Shown: positions 41,870 to 55,200 of the stretch, piece after piece | How the letters are laid out: each line of letters opens with the position of its first letter | Numbering within the stretch: the stretch's first letter is position 1 | Source of the DNA: Sipunculus nudus | Taxonomy: Eukaryota; Annelida; Sipuncula; Golfingiida; Sipunculidae | Assembly: GCA_026874595.1 (NCBI GenBank) | Contig: CM049317.1 | Coordinates: forward strand, 15,983,382-16,047,381 | Direction: 5' to 3' | Length of the DNA: 64,000 bases | Position numbers and translations under genes: made by a program | Notes under the pieces: generated by a model | What the model saw: the letters and a program-made list of their open reading frames with translations, nothing else | The model's database searches: none | What the model was told of the DNA's origin: nothing

Positions 41870-43284
41870 TGATTGACCTCTTTTAGCGTTTCCTTTCTTC
41901 TTATTCGGGAGCCTAAAGACAGTATTGTTGAACTGCTTGTGGTCGTGAAAAACTTGTATTGTTTAGTGCTGGACTATTCAACGGACTCTTTTGTGCTTTC
42001 ATCACTCGTGCTTGTCTCAGTTGATTTATGGATGTTTCTGTTTCTTTCAGGGGGTATTCTGTAATATTTTCAAGGAAATCAAGGACTTCTCTACGTCTGA
42101 CGTTGAAGACCTTGAAGTCTGCTGTTTTTAACACTCCCCGGACCTTCGGGCATAACTCGGACACCTGCATATCGAATGTTTCTGTTTCAATGCTAGTTTC
42201 CAGATAGTCGCCGGCTGCTGTAATGAAGTCTTGTACAATAATTCTTTTGTCATCCTCATCCTATCCATGATGAAGTACTGAAGCAGGGAGTAGATAAAAT
42301 ATTTATATTGGTGAAAAGTAGGAAGTATTTGTAGCTGCTGACTGCATAGTTGGCTTGGGTTGTACTTTTTCTTGGATAGTCTGACACTGGACATCTGTTT
42401 TCTCTACCTATATTTCCATGTCAACTGGTTCAAGTGAAGACACAGGTTTTGGTGTAGTTTCTTGACTTGTGGAAACTTTAGTTTTCTGTTTACTAAGTCT
42501 GAATGCTTTATAATCTGAGCAGCCTTTGTACGCCGTAGTGTTGTCTCCATGACAGTTAGCACACTGTCTGGACGTTGTAAAGCACTGTTTTGCTGTATGT
42601 TTGTCATCTCCACATCGATAGCAAAGTGGAGCCTGGCGACAATCATGGCTGGCATGGCCCCATCTTAAGCATCTGCCGCAGAAAGGGATATCAGCTGTTT
42701 TGTAGACCTCGGTTTTCAACCTCTTGAAACCAACTTGGATTCCACTTTTTAGTGCTTGGTCTGCTTGATCTTGGTCGGCAAAGATGACCTTCACCTTGTG
42801 GGTTGTTTTTTTGTAGCTGCACTTTGAAGTCTAATCACTTTAGTGATAAACTTGGTCTGTTCCAGTAATTCTTTAAATTCTTTAACGTCTGTCTCAGGGT
42901 TGACTCTCTTCAAAATTACTTGGGTTGTTGTGCAGGTCTGTATCTTGACTTTGGTACCTTATGAGAGGTCTGAAAGATACGGCTGACAGTCTTCAACAAA
43001 GGTGTTGTTCTCCACTCGCGTAGATCTTTAATTCTGGCGCCTTGGTGTGGGTTTGCCGGATATACATAAAGCCTATCCCTGGACTTAGTGGCTTTGACGA
43101 ACTTCACATCTGGGAAAGTAACTCGTAATGTTCTATACAGGCGCACATGGTCCCGCAGAAGGCTCTGGGGAATCCCTACAACGTGATAACCAATAGGCGA
43201 TGCCATTTGGGTAGCTATACTAGCTATAGTTGTGATAAACACGATTTGTTTCAGGAAATACTTCCTCACTCCATGAACGCTCAC
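41870..43284 (-). pseudogene. Non-LTR retrotransposon ORF1 (gag-like, CCHC knuckles) without its reverse transcriptase
   Basis: The best part, 42794-42408, is 128 codons with three cysteine-rich knuckles: FCGRCLRWGHASHDC, LCYRCGDDKHTAKQC and QCANCHGDNTTAYKGC. Upstream (43284-42916) is a basic region in another frame, with a frameshift near 42.8-42.9 kb; downstream to ~41870 are frame-broken remnants. This layout matches nucleic-acid-binding ORF1 of jockey/I/RTE-like LINEs. No RT was found after it. Confidence 0.7.
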
Positions 43285-43379
43285 TCACAACTGGCCGGAA
43301 TTATATAATCAACATAACATCACTTAACATGATAATTTGTGGTGCTTAACCTTGGTGATGCACATGCGTTATAACTGAA

Positions 43380-43825
43380 GTAACAAATTGACACAAAAAG
43401 GAAATAAATAAAAAACAAAAAAATCAAATAGTTTGCAAATATGTATGTAAGGCTTACATATATGAATAAATGTAAACAGCATTGCAACGTGTCCTGGATA
43501 GCAATGAACTCTTATAACTAGCACACATAGACAGGGCAGATTTACAAACACACCATTAAATCGCAAGGCAGTGTAAGTACTGCCATCTGCATCTAAAGTT
43601 TATATTTACTTTGGTGATGCACATGCGTTATAAATAAACTGATAGTACAATTGAAGTAACAAATTGTCACAAACAGATAATAAGTAAAGAATGTCAAACA
43701 GTTTGTATATATTTGTGTAAAGCTTACAATACACAAGTTAAGGAAAACAGCATTGTGACGCACACTGGATAATAATGAACCCTTTAAAATCACAAATGAC
43801 ATATTTATCAGCACACGCTGAAATT
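43380..43825 (+). repeat. Diverged tandem duplication of ~250 bp
   Basis: GTGATGCACATGCGTTATAA, ACAAATTG(A/T)CACAAA, AAATAGTTTGCAAATATGTA versus CAAACAGTTTGTATATATTT, and GGCAGTGTAAGTACTGCCAT versus GGTAATGTAAGTCCTGCTAT occur in the same order in 43360-43590 and 43611-43855. Confidence 0.7.
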
Positions 43826-43974
43826 GCAAGGTAATGTAAGTCCTGCTATCTATCGTCAGATAAGTGTATCAACTTCACGCTAACCACTTATCAAGTAAGA
43901 AAAAAAAAAAAAAAAACAGACTCCAGGATACCCTAATCCTTGATTTATATAGAGGTCTCTTTTTCTGAAAGAGT

Positions 43975-43976
<2 letters not shown>

Positions 43977-44020
<44 letters not shown>
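43977..44020 (+). repeat. (TA)n microsatellite
   Basis: ~22 TA units between the gag remnant and the L1-like ORF1 remnant. Confidence 0.95.
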
Positions 44021-44023
<3 letters not shown>

Positions 44024-44295
44024 TGCCAAATTATTCAAAGCATAGACATTTTTGTATGACATAAGATGAATAAAATTATCTTTGTTTCTTCTAACAGTAT
44101 ATTAGAAACTTTCTCCTTAAACATGCTTATAAATTAAATTCCATTATAAAGTGAAATTCATCTTCAATAACACATCCCCTCGGTAAAAACAAAATATACA
44201 TATACTCTGATCTCCATACGTGACCACAATCATCATGTCACTCATAAAAACCTTCCCGTTCCACGGCCATGCATCATAGACACGTTGATCTTTGT

Positions 44296-44894
44296 TTACT
44301 CTTTTAAACATTTATGCATTTCAGCACACATGTCACCAACTATAATTATTATTCCACTATTTTTTAACTGCTTCCTGGCTTTCCTTACAGAAAGCTTTTC
44401 ATCGCTAGACATAAATTTGTGAATAATAGCTCTGTCTGAGTCGTGCCGGCGTGTCTCTCCCTTAAGTGCTACATCTATGTATATTTCTTCTACAATCACA
44501 TTCAGTTTGTTTTGGAAAAGGGAAATGGCTTCTTTCCTTGTATCCTTACTTTTATCATTATCCAAGTGTCCTTTCTTGAACCTAGAATATTGCATATTGT
44601 TCACAGCATTAATTACTGCATCTCATGCCATGTTTTTCGGCTGTTCACATTCGTTTTTCAGTGCAATGTATTCCTCCTTTAAACTGTCTAAACATTCTCA
44701 ATTTCACTTATTTTATTTTCAAGAGGCTTTACACATTTTTTCATTATAGTTTCCTCTATTTCTGTCACAATGGATTTACTGATCTCTGTCAAGATTTCCT
44801 TTTTGAAACCTTCTAATATTTCTAACATACGTTCCTCTGTGAGAGTACCCATTCTGTCCTCTATTACACTATCATCTAGGTTATGTGATGGCAA
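44296..44894 (-). pseudogene. L1-like ORF1 remnant (RNA-binding protein)
   Basis: Two open pieces (44894-44688 and 44604-44296). The first is a coiled-coil-like segment (ERMLEILEGFKKEI, then EIEETIMKK). The second ends in RAIIHKFMSSDEKLSVRKAR and GIIIIVGDMCAEM, resembling the RRM-type C-terminal region of L1/Tx1 ORF1 proteins (RPIIVKF...VLRNAR). Confidence 0.6.
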
Positions 44895-45299
44895 AATGTT
44901 TGGACTTCTTTTGACAAAACAGACTCTGATAAGGAGCTGGAAAGATCAGACCTGGTCCTTTTAAGCTCTTCCTTTGGCATATTTTACAAATTCATTTTGA
45001 TCCTATAACAACACCATGTGAAACATATAACTGGTCAAAGCTGACCATGAAAATTCAAGCCACCATGTTATAACACAGAGCCTTCAGGTAACATAAAAAG
45101 CCTACCCTGGTGGGCATTTGCTGACCACTTGTGGTCAATGGTGAAAGAAAGCAACTATTGAAAACCCAATAACACAATGACCAAGTAATATTTTTCACCT
45201 TATTCCAATTTAAATTTGCAAATTTACCATACATATAATTCACATATAAGCCAAAATTGACAAATATCTTTTTTTAGAACCTGACGTTTAATTCTGTAA

Positions 45300-48200
45300 G
45301 TTTTTTTATGGAGTTTACTTGTCTTTATCCTGCCAAATTAATAAAAAAATCTCATCCCTCTCAGAGCACACCTCTTGTGTGCTTGAGTGCACAAAAGGGT
45401 CACAGTAGAGTTATATTAGATTTCGAACAAAAATCCAATAAAGAATACTGGAAATTAAATGAAGATATATTAAATAAAGCGGTATACATAGTAGGTCTAA
45501 CAAGGGAAAAAGATACTTGGGATAAGGAATTTTGAAGTATTACAGGTAGCAAAGTCAAATGGGAACTATATAAATATAAAATTAGGCAATTTAGCATATC
45601 ATACTGCAAGAAATTAGCTAAGAGAAAAAAGTTAGAGCAAGCGACTTTAAAACGCAGATCAATTAAATTGCAGGAAACTTTTGATGCTCAAGAATTACAT
45701 CAGAATCAAGATTTAAAAGATTATTCGAGTTTAGTTAAAGAACAATTGGAAGACAGAGATAACCGCAAAACACAAGGATGTATACATAGATCTAAAATCA
45801 GGTAGTCTGAACATAGAGAAAATAATTCCAATTTTATTCTGAATTTTGAGAAATACAACAGTGGTTTAAAATAAAAAAATATTGACTCAAGTCAATAACA
45901 GAAGAGATGGTCACAGTTGGTGAAGAGAATAAAAAAAAGCAAAAGGGTTAATAATAACAACTTATTTGATCCATAACAATCAATCAAGACACAACATGAG
46001 ACCATTAACTATTTAAATACAATAAAGCTATCTGTTTTATCTAAAATATATTCAGAAATTCTGGATAAACCAATTCCCATAGATTAATGCTAATTGACTC
46101 TAAAAACATTTGCAAATATAAAAGTTCAGGAAATGATGGTGTATCTGCTGAATTTTATAAAAAAAAGTGCAGTCCCTTTTGTGAGTAATAATGGTCGCAT
46201 CATTCAACATATTCTTTGAAGTGGAACTGCTATCTTCACATAAAAAAAGGGCGATAACACTAGTTGATAAAAAAAGGACAGAACACTATTTAAATGATGA
46301 AGACCGGTATCACTTTAAATGTGATTTATAAAATTTTATCAAAATATCTTTAAGACTTAAAAAGATACTGCAGGAAACTATAGGTGTAAATGAAACTGGA
46401 TTTATTTAAGGAAGACACACAGGAGAAAATATTAGAATAATGTCAGATATATTGTAATAAACAAAGATATATCTGACTTTTAAAAGGCTTTCAATTCCGT
46501 ATGATGGCACTTCATGATATCTGTTTTGAAAAAAAAATAAATTTCCAATATTATTCATAAAATGAATTTAAACATTATATAACAATACATAAATCTTTAC
46601 AATTATTATGATGTTACAGTTGAATATTTTATAGGAGAAAAAGAAGTGCGTCAACGAGATCCTCTTTCTCCATATACATGTGTATTAACCGCTGAGGTTA
46701 GGGCAGAATATGTAAGGTTTCAGGATAAATTTAGGGAATACAAGTTACGAATTCTGATTTTAAATAGCTCTAGTATGCCGACGATACAGTAGGAATTGTG
46801 CAGGATGTGAAGTCTCCTAAACATTGTTTAAGAGATTATTCAGGAATTTGGCTCCTTTAGTGGTTTAAAAATGAACTATGAGAAATGTGAGGGAATGTGA
46901 ATAGGTCAGAATAGAAAAAATATAGAGGAACCATTCGGAATTCAATGGCCTCAGGATCCTATAACATTATTGGGAGTCCATATTTCATATGATAAATAGA
47001 AGCACATTTTTTTTTCTCAGAAATGAAAACTGTTCAAAATAACTTAGATATGTGGAGTCAGAGAGGATTAACAATGTTAGGAAAAAATCAGATTGCTAAA
47101 ACATTCCTTTTTTTTCCAGATTTCAATATTCCATTGCTTATGTAAGTGAGCCGGCTGGCTTTTCTAAAATTATATATGAACTCCTTTTTTAGCTTGATAT
47201 AGAGCAAGGTCACAGAAAGGATTAAGAGATCTAAATAAGTACAAGAGGTTAAAAACGGAGGGCTAAATGCCCCATACTTATATTCAATAATATATGCTCA
47301 TAGGATATCTTTGATAAAAAGGTATTTAAAAACAGGAATATGGCCATAGAAAGTCCATGTAAACACTAGGGTCAGTGTGTCCAAATGTAGATGTGTTCCT
47401 GCTCCGCAATATAGAACCAAAGATTACAAACTCATGGAGTATTCAAGATTTTTATAAAGAAATCTTAACGAGTTACACTTCATTACGAAGAAAATATTTT
47501 GACCATATTTCTCTTAAGCAGCAAATTATTTGGAATAACAAATTGATTAAAATAAATGACATTTCCATGGATTGGAAACAGTTTTCACTAAAAGGAATTA
47601 ATATTGGTCGGGGTTTATTTGACCATACAGGAACAGTTCAACCCTTCTCCTAAGAAAAGCCTCTCAGGTATAGAATTTTTAAAATTGTATGCGTTTAAAT
47701 TGTAGATAGGTTTAAAAATGCTAGCATGCAGCATAAACAGATTGTGGATCCATTTTCCTTTTCTTTCTATATTGGTGAAATTAAGAATATAGTAGTCTCA
47801 TCTACTAAACCAAGATATTTGTGTCTTCTTAATACCATATTGTATGAAGGTACTGTTTTACCGAAAGTAGCAAGATATGTTCCAGAGGTAGAAGTAGATC
47901 CACAAGGAACTTGCATACTTCCTTTTAAAAGATTATAGATATAAAATCTGGAGTATTTCAGTAAAATTTGTTGAATGAGTGATTAGTTTAAAACTATAGG
48001 TTATACAAATGGAAGATTAAACAATTTCAATCTTTGTACATACTGTATGTTCCTAGAATTTGCTACATTTATTCTGGACTTATCATAAAGTCATAAAGAA
48101 ATTGTGGATATATATTTGAGAAATGGTGTAAACAAAACAAGATTATAATCGATATATATGTTTCCACTGTCCTGTATGGAGAGGTAGATTCTTCAGTTAT

Positions 48201-48360
48201 AGGAAATTTAATTGTGTTGATTGTGATTCATTACATATACCATGCCAGAAGAAGCGAAGAAAGTCTATCACCTCAAAAGGCATGTAATGAACTATGGAAA
48301 TATGTTTGGGTAGAATATAAGTTAGAGAACAAAATGAAAAGGTATCAAATTTCACGATAG
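45300..48360 (+). pseudogene. Decayed L1/Tx1-like LINE ORF2 (reverse transcriptase region)
   Basis: Only fragments stay open: KEYWKLNEDIL and WELYKYKIRQFSI (45440-45600), SGNDGVSAEFYKK around 46120-46165, ETGFI*GRHTGENIRI near 46395-46440 (RT region), NAPYLYS near 47270, and FYKEILTSYTSLR to QIIWNNKLIKIN (47447-47560), then a C-terminal piece at 47726-47938. The order and wording match Tx1/L1 ORF2 around and after the reverse transcriptase. Many stops and frameshifts. Confidence 0.75.
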
Positions 48361-48752
48361 ATAGGGAGATAATATTTATGGAAGAGACATAAATAATTAT
48401 ATATATGTTGGTTTTTCTTAAAAAAAACGAAATGAAATAAAAATTAAGGGAACAATACTTTTTAATATATGTCATATATGTGTTTATATGCACCAAACAA
48501 AAATATGTTGAGGCACATGGTTAATTGTGGTCTACTATGTAGATTATTTTGTTTGTATTAACCACCTAATTATATAGGAGGGAATGAATAATTTGACAGA
48601 AAAGTAATAAATATCATAAGGTAAGATTGCATGGTTTATATGTAGATGTATCGTTGAAAAAATACATACATATACAGTGTATTATGTTTGTAATATTTAA
48701 TGTATTAACTGTGCTACTTATGTGATTTAATATGTAATATAACATGTAATTT

Positions 48753-48758
<6 letters not shown>

Positions 48759-48814
<56 letters not shown>

Positions 48815-48905
48815 AGAAACATAGTAATGGAATAGAAGTTGAAGAAGAGAGAAAGGAATAAAGATAGATGTTACTGGTGGAGAGAGAGAGAGAGAGAGAG
48901 AGAGT
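48759..48905 (+). repeat. (GA)n microsatellites with a copied spacer
   Basis: (GA)n at 48759-48815 and 48881-48904 with GAAGAGAGAAAGGAATAAAG and ATGTTACTGGTG between. A similar spacer (TTGAAGAAGG, GAATGTTACTGGTGAAATG) recurs at 49790-49845, followed in both by AAAGGTCCC/CAGGTCCC, so this is a duplicated unit. Confidence 0.7.
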
Positions 48906-49734
48906 CATCAGGTCCCGTTTATATGTTTATATATATATATTTCTATTTTCGTATCTCATCTCCTATTTCCCAGATTGATTCTCTGCACTATTTCTTAGCC
49001 ATCACACAATCAAGAAATATGTCGACACGGAATCAGTGATTATTTCGACCCTCGCGAAAGTCTAAGAGTTTATCGCCGATCATACAGCGCATCGGTTCTA
49101 CGCAAACATATAATTTTGGTTGGAAGACTTGTATACATTGGAACAATACATTTGCCAAGAGACTCTTAATTGCGACGTATCAGCTGTACAAGCCGTGCAA
49201 ACATCGTATAAGACACCTTGCATCACCTGCTGTTTGTCGATAGTATGGTGCAACGACTTGATATATTTTGTGAATAATTAATTTTATAAAACAGTATTAC
49301 TGCTCAAGATTATATAGAATCACAAAAGATGTACCCCCGAATACGCAAATAATCAATCAAAAATATATTCTTGATGTACACCAGCTATTAGCAATCAAAA
49401 CCACAAAGAACAAAGCACCCTAGGGCCCCTTGGATGTTCAATCTTGTCGCCATTTTTGTGTGTGCGGATGGGAGAAAACTGTGTGACGTGTTCACTAACT
49501 CTAAAATGCCAAAATGTGTTATTCAGGTGCATTCCTATGCTTATGCTATTTGGCTGTTGCCAGTGGATCTTCACAACTTAATTAAACGATGTGTTTCCTT
49601 AAAAAAAGTGTTTTCATTTCATGCGGGAGGGGTTATAATATTTACAGGATATAACTAAGTAAAAAATATGATTTTTAGCTCTTGCAATTATCCTTTTTTC
49701 ATATGATCAAATGCTCTTTTTCATACTAGCAGAA

Positions 49735-50240
49735 TGAGAGAAAATGAGAGATAAAGAGAGAACGATAGAGAGAAAGAAGGAATGTATTAGTTGAAGAAGG
49801 TATTTAGGAAGAAAGATGAATGTTACTGGTGAAATGAAGGAGAGAAAGAGAGTAAGATTGAAGGAGAGAAACAAAGGTCCCATTGGTACTATTAGTTTAT
49901 AGTTTAAACATGTGACCGTGAATGCCATCAACTTATAAAGTCAGAATGAAAATGTGAGAGAAAGAGAGAGTGAAGGAAAGAAAAGGAGAGACGGAGAAAA
50001 GGAAAGAGAAAGAAGGAAGAAGAGAAAGAAAGAAAGAGAGGGAGCGATTACACGAGAAAAAGACAGAAAGAGGGAGAGTAAAGGAAAGAAGGAAGGAAAA
50101 AAGAGAAAAAAAGAGGAAAAGGAGAGAGAAATTAAAAGGACAGGGAAAGAAAGAAAGAGAGAGAGAGAAAAAAAGAAAGAGATAAAGAGAGAATGACAAA
50201 TGAGGAAAATTTAAAAGAAAGAAAGATAAAGATAGGGTAA
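49735..50240 (+). repeat. Long purine (GA-rich) tract
   Basis: About 500 bases almost all A and G on the plus strand with irregular GAAA/GAGA/AAGG units. The Arg/Glu/Lys-rich and Ser/Phe/Leu-rich ORFs on the two strands are translations of this tract. Confidence 0.85.
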
Positions 50241-50530
50241 GGTAAGTCAAGAAATACTTCAGAGCATACAAAGGATCAAATGATCAACGCTTTGATGTGT
50301 TGGAAATCACTATAGGTTCCAGTCAGTACCGTAACTCAGCATCGTGGAGTTCATGCATGAACAAAGTTTCTTCTCAATATTTAAAAATAATTTTATATAA
50401 CGACGTATGAAACGTCCTTTTTCATAATTTTATGTGAGAAAAGAGAAGACTGAAAATGTACAAGAAAACCTTTCTTAACATTTTATACATAGATATTTAA
50501 TACAAAGTGGTGCAATGAAATTCTATAAGT

Positions 50531-50531
50531 G

Positions 50532-50578
<47 letters not shown>

Positions 50579-51073
50579 ACAGCAAAACAATACGTTCATG
50601 GAAAACAATATTTAAAAAGATATACACTAATATAGATAGAAACACAAAAACAATACCGGAACATATATACACAAGAAAGTACTAATAGTTAAAATATTAA
50701 CGATGAACCAATAAAAAACATCCTTGCGTATGTTAATCCACAATCTTCTATTGCTGTCTCATGTCAGATGGACCCCATCCCGCACTACCCCCTCTAACCT
50801 AATATTTTAGAGTTTTTCATATTATCGAAAAAAATATTTCCTTCAGTATGGACATATGACGTATGATTAGTTTATTCTAAATGATATGATATGACAGCCG
50901 AGACTACTTTCTTAAATATATATATATATATATATACTTACATATTAATAAATATATTTAAATCTTTATAAATATATAAACAATAGACGGGGTTAGGCAC
51001 TTTCCATTGAGAGGGCAGTCAGATTTGTCACGGCAGTTGCATAGCCTTTGCATATATATATATATATATATAT
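50531..51073 (+). repeat. Three (TA)n microsatellites
   Basis: TA runs at 50531-50569, 50917-50935 and 51052-51073 in an otherwise AT-rich non-coding stretch. Confidence 0.9.
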
Positions 51074-52155
51074 TAGGAATAAGTGCCAAATGATTAAATG
51101 GAGATGGATTGGATTCATTATAATGCAGATTGCTTGTTTGTGTTCCTCAATCGTAGCCTAATGTCAAGCTTGTCGGGTCTGTAAATGTCTACGAATTGGT
51201 CATACACGACCAAACGAATACGATATAGTGTCAATTGAATACATCCATTAATAATTACTTTTTCGTAACATACAAGTCAGATTGTGCGGGTTGTGTCACA
51301 GAATCAAATTAAATGAATTCTGAACGTAAAACTATAAAAATGTTCTACATAACACAAATAAAATTCCGTAATGTAACACAAATAAAAAAAAAACGAACGT
51401 ATATAAGAAAAACTTCTGAACGTTATTCGCACACACACAAAATTGGGAGTGAAAAACGTATAACTGCTGAACTTTAGGAAAAATAAAATAAAGAAAAATA
51501 AAATTGCTGAATACAAGACAAATAAATGACACTAAATGTTCGGATCGGTTATGTCGACAAGGAAAGGTCGGACTTGTAACATTTGACATGATCAAAAGCA
51601 ATAAAAGCTATCTAAATATAAGAGGCGAGGCGTAATGCGCATGCACGAGGAAATGGTTTATTCCGCCATTTACAAATATTATGAATTCAAATGAAAATTT
51701 AATTATTTGGTTTATCTAACACTGTCGGGTCATTTCAGGTCAATCTGAACGGACCATTCACGGATAGGCATTCTGCAGGAAGCCTAAAATATATAACGGG
51801 AGTGCTATTTTGCCAGTAGCATGAATGTCCTGTTTCAATGTGTATAATTTACCTACATGCAACGACACATGGTGACATATGTATCTGCACATATAAACAC
51901 ATAGCATGAGAATTTGACGCAGAAGATCACAGCCAAGGGTCGAAAGTGGTACACAACATAATAGAAAGTCAACGAAGGGAACCGAGGCATAGGAACCCTA
52001 CCCCTTCTGACAAATTCACAGGTCCATTAGGGTCCCGGTTGATGAACTTCTAGCCGAGGGCACCAAAGTGTTACAACAACACATTCTGAGTGGAGAAGCG
52101 TATTAATATATTTTTCATATACAAAGCAAGGTTGTGTTTTCTGAGGCTGGTCACC

Positions 52156-52216
52156 ATGGTAGCACGGGCAGTGATCTCAGCGTTGTGGCTCACGGTAATC
52201 CTGCAACCAACCTGCG
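52156..52216 (+). CDS. Gene D exon 1: signal peptide
   Basis: CACCATGG start context and MVARAVISALWLTVILQPTC, then TGCG|GTAGGT, phase 1. It joins the GG of the 57209 exon to make Gly, across a ~5 kb intron. Confidence 0.75.
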
Positions 52217-55200
52217 GTAGGTGTCCCCGTTAACATATGATTTTCACACAGACACATGCACACACACCCTTACACACACACCTACAAACCCTCACCCACA
52301 CACTCAGAGCACATCTGCCGGGCGGGCGGGCCATTCTGACCTGTGGTTTTGGTCTCTTCGGCGGGCCGAAGCCTCCTCCAGCGCAGGAGAGTGGCGGGAA
52401 TTCCGTTGACTGGCAGCTGGTGATTTCTGCTAAACGACAGTTGCGGAAGGACAATAAAATGTGACATGACATAAAACGAGTTGTATTTGAGAGATTTGCG
52501 TGGTTGCGGGCGTGGGAATGAGACGAATGAAGGACGGAGGAAGGCAATCTAGAGGAAAGAGGGAATTTATGTCACAGAAATATATATTTATTTTGCCAAA
52601 AATATTGTGTGTTCTCTTGAATGAAAAAAAAAATATATGCAGGCTTGAGAACAATGTACGATGGCTGATTTTAGGACCCAGAAAAAAATATCTATCTTGA
52701 GATCTCGAGATAATCGACATAAAATTTTGCAAAAAATAAATCAGGAAGCAAAAAAAAAAAATTTTCTTTTCCCACCTCATAGCTGCAATAATGCTGACAC
52801 GCCAATGGTTCTGCTGTCGTTCAGTCAGGGTTTACACCATGTTACATGTATCTGTTTATTATGCACCTGGCTTTCTGATACGTGTTAGGTGCAAGCCCTG
52901 GGCCCCTGCTATGGGAACCGTATTGGCTGAACTCTGGCTTGCAGAGACACAGCGCTCGTTGTATTCTAGTATTTTGGGTCTGTTCATGCGCTATGGGCGC
53001 GTGTGTATTGTTGTGTTCTTTGGAATGATCGTGAATATGGAAATTTTTGGGCTTCGGGTGAAAAAGGTATGAATAGGGGCTGTGTTTTGAGCCGACAGAG
53101 AGAAAAATACCAGCGAACACGGAAGAATGTGACTCTCTCGTCAGTGTTTTTTGGGACCTTTACGATAATTGCAGAACTTACAGATCTTCAACGGATTTAT
53201 ACACACTTTATATACGTATTGTCTTCAGTTTGTCTTTGGGATTATTATCAGAACTTCACTTTTGGATAAGAACAGATTGTTTTCGAGTTTAAATCGGACT
53301 ATTCTCTGGGAAGATTTATTTGAACTATTAACGTGGATTATTTGTGTTAAAGGACTCTTGTTGAGCTGTCACAGTGATGGTATCAAGAAATCAAAGCCTA
53401 GGATCCGGACACTGTGGTGATGTAAAATTTTTATTATTGTTATACTGTGTAATTGTGTTGATTTAGTGTATTGTAATGTAACGATTGTTCTAAGAATAAA
53501 CTATAATTATTTGTTAACAAAAAAACACTGACTTCTTTATTCATTCTCCTAGACATTTCACGCTGCCTAGTGTTGCGGAATCTGATTTTTTTTCATCTCC
53601 GTAACAAAATTTATGCTCCTACTTACAGTGTGCTTATTATTCTTTTTTTTCATTTTACTTTGTTCAGATTTTTATTAGACTTTGCAATCTCACAAGCCAT
53701 GCTACAGAGCATCTTTGACAGAGCACGAGGGTCTGTTTCACAGATGCTCTGTAACAAAGCACCCGGCTCTGTTACAAAGCCTCTGAAACTCCGTTTCGTG
53801 CCGGCAGCCTATTTAACAAGAAAAAAGCCGTTTCAGGGAAGTCTGGACTCTGCTGCTTTGACAGAGCATCCCGGCAGATCACGGTGCTCTGAACAGATGC
53901 TCTGCTACAGGGCGTTTCGCTACTCCCGTTTTGGCCCGGCGGTCAATTTAACTAAGGGCACATAGACAACTGCTCTTTGACAACTTGTGCACTTACACAA
54001 CTGTTGGTAGACCACAACTGAACATAGAAAACTTCCATTGGACAACAATTGCATATAGATAACCGCCATTAGACAACAATTACTCAAAGACAACTGCTCT
54101 TAGACCACTTGTGCAAGTAGACAACTTTAATTGGACAATAACTGCACATAGACAACCGCTATTAGACAAAAATGCACATAGACAGCTGCTCTAATAAAGA
54201 ACTATCTAATAAAAAAACTATCACCTTCTGCTAACCAATACACTCATTCAATCCCAACTGTTACAGTTGTATGAAAGTTAAACTCTCATAAAATTTTTGA
54301 TGAATTCTCCGCGAATTCTCCAGTTCTCCGCGTTTTAGACAAACCCATATAGCTACATGTATTAAATAATGACAAAAATTGGCATAACATTTTATGGATA
54401 CCCGCAAAATTACTGGTTTCTGGGCCATCTCAGCCCACTGGTAGGATAATATGGATTCCCGACAATATTTTAATGACCGTTTCCTAAGCTTGAACGGGTT
54501 ATTAAGGTCCCTGTGATTTTCTTTTAAATTGCAATTTCCAAGATATTTGCGTCACAAAATGGCCCTATCATTCATTCATTCATTAATTCTCCAGCGTTCC
54601 GGGTATACAAAAAGCCTGTTCCATGCCGATTCAAGCTAGGATTGATTTCTTTGGGGTCCAAACAAATCAACTATTGTGTTGGGATTTCCACGTTTCCTCT
54701 AAAATATCCATCACGCCCGTGTCAGAATGCACCGTCACATTCACAAACGTGTGGCAGGTGGGATAAACATTGACAGTACCCCGTCATACACGGAGAAAAT
54801 AAATATCACCCACGACGAAACTAAGGCCTCAGAAATGTTTAGTTGTTTACTTACAACTTCAGACTCCTTAAAAAACCGGGCTTTCCTTTTTTTTAACAAA
54901 ACAAATCGATATTTTCTTACATTTAAAAAAAAATTCACATAACAGATATAGAATGGGACATTATAGTCAATGCCCCCTGATGGGCAGAACCTCTTGGAAT
55001 TTTACAATTCCAGGAGTCAGGCTGACCGGCCGCCTTGTTTCTGTAAGACGGCCCTTATTTAAGCCCTCATCAGGCTTAAAGGATGCCTTCAGGCTGCCTG
55101 ACTTTTCCAGAAATGAAAGGTCGCGTCTCCGTTAACCAGAGGTAAGGTCTCGTTCTTGACACGAACGCGGCTTCGCTTGCATTTCAGCATTGTGGACGTT

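Larger units (their letters stand above)
48361..52155. other. Simple-sequence region upstream of gene D
   Basis: Purine tracts and TA repeats as listed; otherwise AT-rich with no supported gene. Confidence 0.5.

Noticed and set aside
42128-42394. Separate gene next to the gag remnant
   Set aside because: Out-of-frame remnant of the same LINE ORF1 region.
49933-50271. Ser/Phe/Leu-rich and Arg/Lys/Glu-rich ORFs
   Set aside because: Both strands of the purine tract are open by composition; no start context or domain.
53955-54195. CRISPR-like array
   Set aside because: Units are diverged and directly adjacent, without unique equal-length spacers; the genome is eukaryotic.
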